Below, piece after piece: positions 1-4,997 of a stretch of DNA of 6,189 nt. This DNA comes from Dehalococcoidales bacterium. GTDB lineage: Bacteria; Chloroflexota; Dehalococcoidia; Dehalococcoidales; GCA-2688105. The notes below the pieces were generated by a model. That model was given only the letters and a program-made list of their open reading frames with translations. It searched no databases and was not told where the DNA came from. How positions within the stretch are numbered: position 1 is the stretch's first letter; each line of letters opens with the position of its first letter. The stretch covers positions 1 through 6,189 of the forward strand of contig DAOWJS010000097.1 in the NCBI GenBank assembly GCA_030640255.1, written 5' to 3'. A program made the position numbers and the translations under genes.

Positions 1-31
1 ACGCATTTTTGAAGAAGGCATATGAAGGCAT
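1..31 (-). CDS. Possible start of a leftward gene cut by the window edge (10 codons)
   Basis: Only the N-terminal peptide MPSYAFFKNA is visible, so no function can be given. The case for a real start is its upstream context on the minus strand: a GGAGA Shine-Dalgarno within A-rich sequence (complement of 39-43) sits 7-8 nt before the ATG, and two TATAAT boxes lie further upstream. A competing reading exists on the plus strand, where positions 3-74 are open for 23 codons ending in TAA and could be the tail of a rightward gene. The combined ribosome site and promoter make the leftward start more likely, but sequence left of the window would be needed to decide. Confidence 0.35.
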   Translation of the reverse strand, partial: MPSYAFFKNA

Positions 32-54
32 TGGCAGGTCTCCTTTTTTAGTCC

Positions 55-96
55 ATTATAATCACTCATTATAACTACTGCGAGGGGAGAAAACAA
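55..96 (-). promoter_or_regulatory. Tandem TATAAT boxes, candidate promoter for the leftward gene
   Basis: Two perfect TATAAT hexamers occur on the minus strand, at 73-68 and 60-55. The distal one has a TTGTTT hexamer (96-91; matches the TTG of TTGACA) at exactly 17 nt. From that box transcription would start near position 61, giving a leader of about 30 nt that contains the GGAGA ribosome site. The proximal box has no recognisable -35 at the right distance. Confidence 0.4.
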
Positions 97-124
97 GTGG
101 GCGGTTAATAATGGGCTATTTATA

Positions 125-199
125 AACCTCACCCCCTTTATCCCCCTCCCTTGATAAGGGAGGGGGAAGATATTAAAAAGAGGGGCTTCGCCCCTCTTA
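125..199 (+). repeat. Two-hairpin intergenic repeat, copy 1
   Basis: The element begins with the head AACCTCACCCCCTTTA (125-140). A perfect 12-bp stem follows (141-152 with 156-167, loop GAT), made of C-rich and G-rich arms, then a second perfect 9-bp stem AAGAGGGGC/GCCCCTCTT (178-186 with 190-198, loop TTC). The same head and the same two-hairpin order recur in the same orientation at the right end of the window (5997-6189), so this is a dispersed repeat and not simply a terminator of one gene. No gene reads into it from the left, and no T-tract directly follows the second stem. I saw no coding potential. It could be a REP/MITE-like element or a structured RNA. Confidence 0.85.
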
Positions 200-259
200 G
201 ACACCCGCTTTTTCGGTTTTTATAGCATATATTTGATAGGACAGACTATATAGAGCTTG

Positions 260-294
260 TTGCGAAACTCCTCAGAAGTGATAGAATAGGGGCA
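260..294 (+). promoter_or_regulatory. Extended -10 promoter, possibly leaderless, for the 294-977 gene
   Basis: TGATAGAAT (279-287) is an extended -10 (TG, one base, then TAGAAT, 5 of 6 matches). TTGCGA (260-265) is a plausible -35 at 16 nt spacing. The -10 ends 6 nt before the ATG, so transcription is expected to begin at the A of the start codon. The AGGGG at 288-292 is only 1 nt from the ATG, too close to act as a normal Shine-Dalgarno. An alternative TATATA at 247-252 would give a leader of about 35 nt but lacks a good -35. Confidence 0.45.
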
Positions 295-977
295 TGTGGC
301 TTTTATTGGCTATCATCCTTGTCATATTGGGGCTTTTGGTGTTCGCTCTTAGGGGTTTCTTTGGTGTATTCCCCGACAGTTGGGAGTGGACTGGGCTTGT
401 TCTTGCGGGGGTGGGAATAGCAATGGGCGTTCCGAGTGTGCTTCAAATGACAATGGGTCGCCCTAAACTAATGATTGATTTTGATAGGGTGGTAAAAGAC
501 CAAGAGAGGTCTTTGGCGATATTTCTTAAAAACCCCCAGTTGGAGAAAAAATCTGTTTGGAGAAAATTGGGAATTAGGCGAGCTACAATACAAAGCCTTA
601 TTGCGTCATTCCGCATATCGGAAGCTGGGGCTGGTAAAGTAATTATACCTATTGTGCAGGCTAGGATTTATTCTGATGATGACCCCACAGGTGTTGGTAG
701 CAACCGAATAGCCTTACCTCCCACCCTTAGCTTCGAGACATGTGTGATGATAGCTATGTGGGATGCAGTGAAAAAGAGGGCTGTCGTGCCAGGCGATAGA
801 CTGAGACAAGCGGTAGAACTTTCTGCTGGTATTTATCGCCTAGAAGTTATTTTTGTAGTGGACGGAGACCCACAGACAAAGTTTAGGGAATTTATAGTTG
901 GGAATACCGCTGATGACCTTGTTTGGGTTAAACCGCATCAATCAGCTTCTCATAAGGAAGGTTCTCAGACTGAATGA
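294..977 (+). CDS. Unrecognised protein with two N-terminal membrane helices
   Basis: I do not recognise this 227-residue protein. Two hydrophobic segments (about residues 2-23 and 33-53) form a likely helical hairpin in the membrane, with a short FPDSWEW loop between them. The rest (about 57-227) is a soluble domain of alternating hydrophobic stretches, probably beta-rich, for example FRISEAGAGKVIIPIVQARIY and GIYRLEVIFVVDGDP. A basic segment, WRKLGIRRA, lies near residues 89-97. There are no cysteine pairs, nucleotide-binding motifs or obvious catalytic residues. The ATG at 294 is chosen because it starts directly before the first helix; no well-spaced ribosome site exists, so translation may be leaderless. 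The gene stands alone: 155 nt separate it from the next operon and a hairpin overlaps its stop. A remembered resemblance to small hypothetical proteins of Dehalococcoidia is unverified. Confidence 0.8.
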   Translation: MWLLLAIILVILGLLVFALRGFFGVFPDSWEWTGLVLAGVGIAMGVPSVLQMTMGRPKLMIDFDRVVKDQERSLAIFLKNPQLEKKSVWRKLGIRRATIQSLIASFRISEAGAGKVIIPIVQARIYSDDDPTGVGSNRIALPPTLSFETCVMIAMWDAVKKRAVVPGDRLRQAVELSAGIYRLEVIFVVDGDPQTKFREFIVGNTADDLVWVKPHQSASHKEGSQTE

Positions 978-986
978 GTCTGAGAA
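962..986 (+). repeat. 10-bp hairpin spanning the stop codon of the membrane-protein gene
   Basis: TTCTCAGACT (962-971) and AGTCTGAGAA (977-986) are perfect inverted repeats around the loop GAATG. The TGA stop (975-977) lies in the loop and the first base of the right arm. No T-tract follows, so it is not a classical intrinsic terminator. It may protect the 3' end of the mRNA or act as a weak terminator. Confidence 0.6.
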
Positions 987-1116
987 GTGTATCACGAAAT
1001 AGATATGGATTATCTCGCATATACGCATTGTCTAATAGCAAACACTTGATTATTTAAAGCACTATACAAGGCTTGTGCTTGGACAACAATCTCCTCTAGC
1101 CATATCGGGCAAAAGC

Positions 1117-1132
1117 TGTTATATTTTTATAG
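1117..1132 (+). promoter_or_regulatory. Extended -10 promoter of the metallophosphoesterase-rsmA-ispE operon, probably leaderless
   Basis: TGTTATATT (1117-1125) is an extended -10 with 5 of 6 matches to TATAAT. It ends 7 nt before the ATG at 1133, so transcription should start at 1132 or 1133. No Shine-Dalgarno-like sequence precedes this ATG, and the start itself is fixed by protein homology, which supports a leaderless mRNA. No convincing -35 is visible at 16-18 nt, as is common for extended -10 promoters. The rest of the 978-1132 gap shows only a weak 6-bp inverted repeat (1057-1062 with 1075-1080). Confidence 0.5.
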
Positions 1133-1867
1133 ATGCGTTACGCCATTATTGCTGACATTCACTCTAATCTAGATGCTTTTACCGCAGTGCTGAATGACAT
1201 TGAGCACCGGGGTGGGGTGGAGGAGCTGTGGTGTTTGGGGGATGTGGTCGGCTATGGTCCCGACCCCCATGAGTGCATTGAGCTTCTGCGCCAGTATAAT
1301 CATGTCTGTGTGTCTGGGAATCACGACTGGGCAGCCATAGGTAAGCTAAAAACCTCCGATTTTAACCACGATGCCGCCATCGCCTGTCGTTGGACAACTC
1401 GGCAATTAAACCTGGAGGATGTAAAGTATCTGGAAAGCTTGCCATCGGTTATTGAGAAGGATGATTTTACTCTGGTGCATGGTAGTCCCAGGGAGCCTAT
1501 CTGGGAGTATATCCTATCAATCAGCAGTGCTAAGGAAAATTTTGCTTACTTTAAGTCACCGTTTTGCCTGGTGGGTCATTCTCATGTGCCCTTAATATTT
1601 AGGTGTAGTGAAACTGGTGATTGTTCCTTTAGCCCATTTTTAGTTAATGTCGGGCTTTTTCTAAGTAAGGATAGATTGATTATCAATCCCGGTGGCGTGG
1701 GGCAGCCCCGGGATGGTGACCCTCGAGCCAGTTATGCTATCTATGATAGTGAAGCCAGGATGGTCAGGCTTTACCGAGTTTCCTATGATATTTACGCCAC
1801 TCAAAACAAAATGGTGAAGCATAACCTGCCGATGCGCTTGGTGGCTCGCTTGAGCTACGGCAGGTAG
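1133..1867 (+). CDS. YfcE-like calcineurin-superfamily metallophosphoesterase
   Basis: A 244-residue cytosolic phosphoesterase with the full two-metal site of the family. Visible in order are D8-x-H10 in IADIHSN, GDVVGYGPDP with D37, GNHD (62-65), H116 in VHGSP, GHSH (148-151), and the closing NPGGVGQPRDGDPRASY block from about 185. This arrangement matches the YfcE/MJ0936 type of phosphodiesterase; related proteins hydrolyse phosphodiesters or phosphomonoesters, and the natural substrate cannot be read from sequence. The start is secure because the metal-binding D8-x-H10 must lie just after the first strand, as in other members. It is the first gene of an operon, with 18 nt between its stop and the proposed rsmA start, and that gap carries the rsmA ribosome site. 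The pairing with rsmA may be a lineage habit and does not by itself imply a role in ribosome assembly. Confidence 0.93.
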   Translation: MRYAIIADIHSNLDAFTAVLNDIEHRGGVEELWCLGDVVGYGPDPHECIELLRQYNHVCVSGNHDWAAIGKLKTSDFNHDAAIACRWTTRQLNLEDVKYLESLPSVIEKDDFTLVHGSPREPIWEYILSISSAKENFAYFKSPFCLVGHSHVPLIFRCSETGDCSFSPFLVNVGLFLSKDRLIINPGGVGQPRDGDPRASYAIYDSEARMVRLYRVSYDIYATQNKMVKHNLPMRLVARLSYGR

Positions 1868-1872
1868 CCTAT

Positions 1873-1888
1873 AGGGAGGCATTACCTG
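1873..1888 (+). promoter_or_regulatory. Strong Shine-Dalgarno placing rsmA translation at a CTG codon
   Basis: AGGGAGG (1873-1879) contains GGAGG and is followed after 6 nt by CTG (1886-1888), in frame with rsmA. Between the in-frame TAG at 1865 and the TTG at 1958 the only near-start codons are ATA at 1871 and CTG at 1886 and 1925. Only the CTG at 1886 has a properly spaced ribosome site. The TTG at 1958 lacks one. Confidence 0.6.
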
Positions 1889-2758
1889 AAGACAAGGTCA
1901 CTTTTAGCTCAGACTAAGGGGTGGCTGCGCCACTTTGACCTTCAAGCCAGAAAGAGCTTGGGGCAGCATTTCCTTGTTGATGAGGAGGTGCTCAAGCTTA
2001 TTACTTCAGCCGCTGAGCTTACCCCTGGCGATGTCGTTATGGAAATAGGACCCGGTCTTGGTGTGCTGACCAGGGAGCTAGCCCGGCAAGCCGGCTGGGT
2101 GATTACCGTTGAGCTGGATAGTAAGCTGGCTGCCATCCTGAAACAGACATTAGCTTCTGTTAATAACGTTACTATTGTCAATGAGGATATACTTAAGATT
2201 GACCCGGCAGCCCTGCTTCGGGAACCAGAGGCGAGGTTTCCTTCGGTAAAAAAAGGCTATAAGGTGGTGGCTAACCTTCCCTATTATATTACCTCTCCCG
2301 TCCTGCGCCATTTTCTGGAGGCTTCGGTTAAGCCGCAACTAATGGTAGTAATGGTGCAGAAGGAGGTAGCTGAGGCGATTGTGGCTGAGCCGGGTCAGAT
2401 GAGTGTGCTGAGTATTAGTGTGCAACTTTATGGGGAACCAAAAATAATCAGCTATGTGCCGGCTCGGTGTTTTTACCCGCCGCCGGAGGTTGACTCGGCG
2501 ATACTGCGGGTTACTCTATACCCTCAGCCGGCGGCGGCGGTAACCGACACCGGGAGCTTTTTTGAGCTGGTGCGGGCTGGTTTTAGCGCCTCCCGCAAGC
2601 AGATAGGTAACTCTTTAGCTCAAGGTCTGGGAGTGCCCAAGACTGAAGTCTTATCCCTATTGGAAAAGGCAGGTATAGTGCCCCAGCGGCGGGCGGAGAC
2701 CTTGAGCCTTGACGAGTGGGCACAATTGTGGCGAATATTTATCAAGCAGGGGAATTAG
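1886..2758 (+). CDS. rsmA: 16S rRNA (adenine(1518)-N6/adenine(1519)-N6)-dimethyltransferase RsmA/KsgA
   Basis: RsmA uses S-adenosylmethionine to dimethylate two adjacent adenines in the 3'-terminal helix 45 loop of 16S rRNA, a late check on small-subunit assembly. Numbered from the proposed CTG start (290 residues, normal for the family), the motifs are ARKSLGQHFLVDE (about 20-32, the N-terminal SAM-binding loop region), EIGPGLG (53-59, glycine-rich motif I), VELD (75-78), NEDI (99-102), the catalytic NLPYY (130-134), FYPPPEVDS (196-204), and C-terminal GFSASRKQIGNSL and RRAETLSLDEW. Starting at the TTG at 1958 would cut off ARKS, which corresponds to ARKRFGQNF in E. coli KsgA, and leave a start without a ribosome site. 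The upstream extension is therefore almost certainly translated, and CTG 1886 is the best available start. Second gene of the operon; ispE starts 1 nt after its stop. Confidence 0.95.
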   Translation: MKTRSLLAQTKGWLRHFDLQARKSLGQHFLVDEEVLKLITSAAELTPGDVVMEIGPGLGVLTRELARQAGWVITVELDSKLAAILKQTLASVNNVTIVNEDILKIDPAALLREPEARFPSVKKGYKVVANLPYYITSPVLRHFLEASVKPQLMVVMVQKEVAEAIVAEPGQMSVLSISVQLYGEPKIISYVPARCFYPPPEVDSAILRVTLYPQPAAAVTDTGSFFELVRAGFSASRKQIGNSLAQGLGVPKTEVLSLLEKAGIVPQRRAETLSLDEWAQLWRIFIKQGN

Positions 2759-2762
2759 CATG
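2748..2762 (+). promoter_or_regulatory. Ribosome binding site fixing the ispE start
   Basis: AGGGGA (2748-2753) inside the last codons of rsmA lies 6 nt before the ATG at 2760. It favours this start over an ATG at 2709, which would add 17 residues that overlap rsmA and do not resemble the family's N-terminus. Confidence 0.8.
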
Positions 2763-3650
2763 CTGACTGTTCTGGCGCCAGCTAAGATAAATTTGACCCT
2801 TGAGGTCTTGGCTAAGCGCCCCGATGGTTTTCACGAAATCCGCAGTGTTATCCAGGCGCTCAATCTATGTGATAGCCTTAACTTGCAGTTAAGTGAAAAT
2901 ATTGGGCTTAAGTCCAGTGTGCCCGACTGGGTGCCAGGAGAGAGCCTGGTATCTAAGGCGGTCGGTTTACTTCAGGAGGCTACCGGGTGCCGTAGGGGGG
3001 TAACAATTGAGGTCAGGAATCGTATCCCTTTAGTGTCAGGGCTGGGTGGTGATAGCAGTGATGCCGCCGCTGTCCTGCGTGGACTTAATAAGCTCTGGGG
3101 ATTGGGCTTATCGCTGGAAGAGTTGCTCAGGTTAGCCGGGCAGTTAGGCTCGGATGTAGCCTTCTTTCTTTATGGTGGCACGGCTTTGGCTGAGGGTAGA
3201 GGAGAGAGGGTAACGCCGCTACCGCCGTTGCCTCCTATGTGGGTGGTGGTGATGATGCCGTTGGTGCCTAAGCTTCAGCGGAAAACGGAACGACTTTATG
3301 CCAGCGTGAAAGTTAGCCAGTATACCGAAGGGCAAATTACGGACAGGTTGGTGGCATTATTAACCGGGAGAAGCTTGAAGGAGAGGGGGATAGAGGGGGA
3401 GAGGTTGATAAGCAATGTCTTTAATGTGTTTGACAGTGTGGCTGGGGAGAGTTTTCCCGGGCTTGAGGGGTATTGGCAGCAATTTTTGAAAGCTGGAGTC
3501 GAAGAGGTTCACCTTGCCGGCTCAGGCCCGGCTCTATTCACCCTGGTAAAGGATAAAGCTCAGGCGGAGAAGATATACGGAAATCTTCAAAAAGAAGGTT
3601 TGGAGTCTTATTTAACTGAGACATTGGGAGCTATAGAGGAGATAGAGTGA
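2760..3650 (+). CDS. ispE: 4-diphosphocytidyl-2-C-methyl-D-erythritol kinase
   Basis: IspE phosphorylates the 2-hydroxyl of 4-diphosphocytidyl-2-C-methylerythritol with ATP, the fourth step of the MEP pathway to isopentenyl diphosphate and dimethylallyl diphosphate. It is a soluble GHMP-family kinase. The 296-residue product has the family's N-terminal PAKINLTLEV with the catalytic lysine (K9), the ATP-binding loop GLGGDSSDAA (94-103), the catalytic aspartate in GSDVAFFLYGG (D132), and the C-terminal glycine motif AGSGPALF (253-260). Length is normal. The ATP loop reads GGDSS where E. coli has GGGSS; the remaining loop residues are intact, so the enzyme is expected to be active. The start follows the rsmA stop by 1 nt and has its own ribosome site, so the two genes are very likely co-transcribed and translationally coupled. 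Finding ispE implies use of the MEP route. Confidence 0.96.
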   Translation: MLTVLAPAKINLTLEVLAKRPDGFHEIRSVIQALNLCDSLNLQLSENIGLKSSVPDWVPGESLVSKAVGLLQEATGCRRGVTIEVRNRIPLVSGLGGDSSDAAAVLRGLNKLWGLGLSLEELLRLAGQLGSDVAFFLYGGTALAEGRGERVTPLPPLPPMWVVVMMPLVPKLQRKTERLYASVKVSQYTEGQITDRLVALLTGRSLKERGIEGERLISNVFNVFDSVAGESFPGLEGYWQQFLKAGVEEVHLAGSGPALFTLVKDKAQAEKIYGNLQKEGLESYLTETLGAIEEIE

Positions 3651-3659
3651 ATGCCCTGG

Positions 3660-4925
3660 CTAACTTATGTCTTTTTGGGTTAACCACCCCTTAACCAGCT
3701 CCTTCTCGCCCTGCTTACTTCTTACTTTTCCGTCCAGTCTGGCTTCGTGTAACCGCTCTAGTAGTTCTTTGATTTGGGGGCCGGGGGCTATGCCCAGTCT
3801 TAATAGGTCGTTGCCGGTAAGGGCTGGCTTGATATAACGAAGTTTGCCGAGGAATAGCTGGATGTGCTGGCGAGCCACCGGGGAATCGCTGGCTAACAAA
3901 TTAGCCGTAATGGCTGGCGAGGAGTAACCATCAAGGAGATGGTGAATACGGCTCGGGGTAAGTTCGGGGTCGGCCAGTGACTTAAGTTTGGCTTTGAGGC
4001 TAAGAGAATCCCTGAGCGTTTGGGCTATCGGCTTGGATAATCTAAGGTATGAAATCAGGTGCTCGCTTTCTTTGTCACTCAGGCGGTAAGCCAGCAGAGC
4101 CAGGTAAAGCCCAATCGGTGGTAGATTAGGGGAGGTTAGCTGCCGAGCCTGCTTAAATTTTTCCGCCAGCCAGCCATTGCCTCTGAGGGCGGGGTGTAAC
4201 CTTAGCAGAACACCGAGTTCTTCGGCACGGCGCAGGACTTTCTCCGGGCGTTCCTCCCCAAATATACATTCCAGCTCATAGCGTATTCGGTCGCCGCTGA
4301 TGGTATCCAGCATCGGTATATCCCGTTTAAGTAGCTCAAGGGTCTCCCTTTCCAGATGGAAGTTGAGCCGCTGCTCGTAGCGGAGCCCCCGCCAGATACG
4401 GGTGGCATCATCAGTAAAGCTCTGCTCATGTAGAATGCGGACGAGTTTATGCTCAAGGTCATCCCTGCCCCCATACAGGTCAATCAATTCGCCGTAGCGG
4501 CCGGGGTTGAGGCAAATAGCCATAGCGTTGATAGTGAAGTCGCGGCGAAACAGGTCGCTGGTTAGGGAGCCGGGCTTGACGCTGGGCAGGGCTCCGGGCC
4601 TGGCGTAGGTTTCGGAGCGGGCAGTGGCTAGGTCAACACTCCACTTATCCCATTGGAGTTTAGCGGTTTTGAAGCGGGGGTGGGTGGTGATTTTTCCCTG
4701 ATTAATCTGGATTAGCTGATGTGCCAGGTCTATGGCATCGCCCTCCACCACCAGGTCGAGGTCAAAATTAGGTTTTCCCAGGAGCAGGTCACGAACCACA
4801 CCGCCGACAAGGTATAGGTTCTGCCCCTGACTGACAGCAACCTTACCGGCTACAAGCATAAAGTTGACCAGCTCGGCGGGTAGCTGTTTTTCGATTCTCT
4901 TGGCTAGATTAATAGTTTCGGTCAT
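3660..4925 (-). CDS. cca: Class II tRNA nucleotidyltransferase / poly(A) polymerase family protein (CCA-adding type)
   Basis: A 421-residue enzyme of the class II nucleotidyltransferase family, which adds CCA, or part of it, to tRNA 3' ends, or adds poly(A) tails. The head domain has LYLVGGVVRDLLLG (37-50), the catalytic pair in FDLDLV (D55, D57) and a third acidic residue in VDLATARSETY (D98). RRDFTINAMAI (127-137) and GGRDDLEHKLVRILH (about 152-166) follow, then the nucleotide-recognition segment DDATR (172-176), which corresponds to EDxxR of CCA-adding enzymes with Asp for Glu at the first place. SGDRIRYELECIF (210-222) marks the neck, and the rest is a helical body and tail. Family motifs do not separate CCA-adding from A-adding enzymes or poly(A) polymerases, so the symbol is provisional. 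The ATG has a strong promoter but no clear Shine-Dalgarno. It converges on ispE with 9 nt between stops. Confidence 0.85.
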   Translation of the reverse strand: MTETINLAKRIEKQLPAELVNFMLVAGKVAVSQGQNLYLVGGVVRDLLLGKPNFDLDLVVEGDAIDLAHQLIQINQGKITTHPRFKTAKLQWDKWSVDLATARSETYARPGALPSVKPGSLTSDLFRRDFTINAMAICLNPGRYGELIDLYGGRDDLEHKLVRILHEQSFTDDATRIWRGLRYEQRLNFHLERETLELLKRDIPMLDTISGDRIRYELECIFGEERPEKVLRRAEELGVLLRLHPALRGNGWLAEKFKQARQLTSPNLPPIGLYLALLAYRLSDKESEHLISYLRLSKPIAQTLRDSLSLKAKLKSLADPELTPSRIHHLLDGYSSPAITANLLASDSPVARQHIQLFLGKLRYIKPALTGNDLLRLGIAPGPQIKELLERLHEARLDGKVRSKQGEKELVKGWLTQKDIS

Positions 4926-4950
4926 TTTCGTCTGTTACCGGCTAGCCAGA

Positions 4951-4979
4951 ATTATAACATAGCTTGTTATCGGGTTCAT
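4951..4979 (-). promoter_or_regulatory. Extended -10 promoter of the tRNA nucleotidyltransferase gene
   Basis: On the minus strand TGTTATAAT (4959-4951) is a perfect extended -10. A weak -35, ATGAAC (4979-4974), lies at 17 nt. Transcription would start near 4944, leaving a leader of about 19 nt. The promoter sits in the 72-nt gap after the transporter gene, so the nucleotidyltransferase gene can be expressed on its own. Confidence 0.65.
4954..4970. repeat. Inverted repeat overlapping the cca promoter, possible operator
   Basis: ATAACA (4954-4959) and TGTTAT (4965-4970) form 6-bp arms around TAGCT. The site covers most of the -10 and the adjoining spacer, where a repressor dimer could block polymerase. 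No regulator gene is in the window, and 6-bp AT-rich arms may arise by chance. Confidence 0.25.
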
Positions 4980-4997
4980 TGGTGGGTGGCAGGCTGT

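Noticed and set aside
178..198. Second hairpin of the repeat read as an intrinsic terminator
   Set aside because: No gene transcribes into it from the left on the plus strand, no U-tract directly follows, and the same hairpin recurs at 6168-6188 as part of a larger repeat.
1661..1882. 73-codon minus-strand open frame opposite the metallophosphoesterase gene
   Set aside because: It overlaps the conserved C-terminal NPGGVGQPRDGDPRASY coding region, its peptide has no family features and it has no ribosome site.
1942..2338. Two minus-strand open frames (1942-2181 and 2150-2338) opposite rsmA
   Set aside because: Both lie antisense to the motif-rich methyltransferase domain; the peptides are Ser/Thr- or Arg-rich with no recognisable domain.
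2709..2759. 17-residue N-terminal extension of ispE from an ATG at 2709
   Set aside because: It overlaps rsmA, lacks family similarity, and the ATG at 2760 has a well-spaced AGGGGA and gives the standard IspE N-terminus.
3651..3683. Ten-codon frame starting at the ATG right after the ispE stop
   Set aside because: Very short, runs into the 3' end of the convergent gene and has no supporting ribosome site.
4202..4483. 93-codon alternative minus-strand frame inside the tRNA nucleotidyltransferase gene
   Set aside because: It is a shifted frame of a gene with intact motifs along its whole length, and there is no sign of a frameshift.
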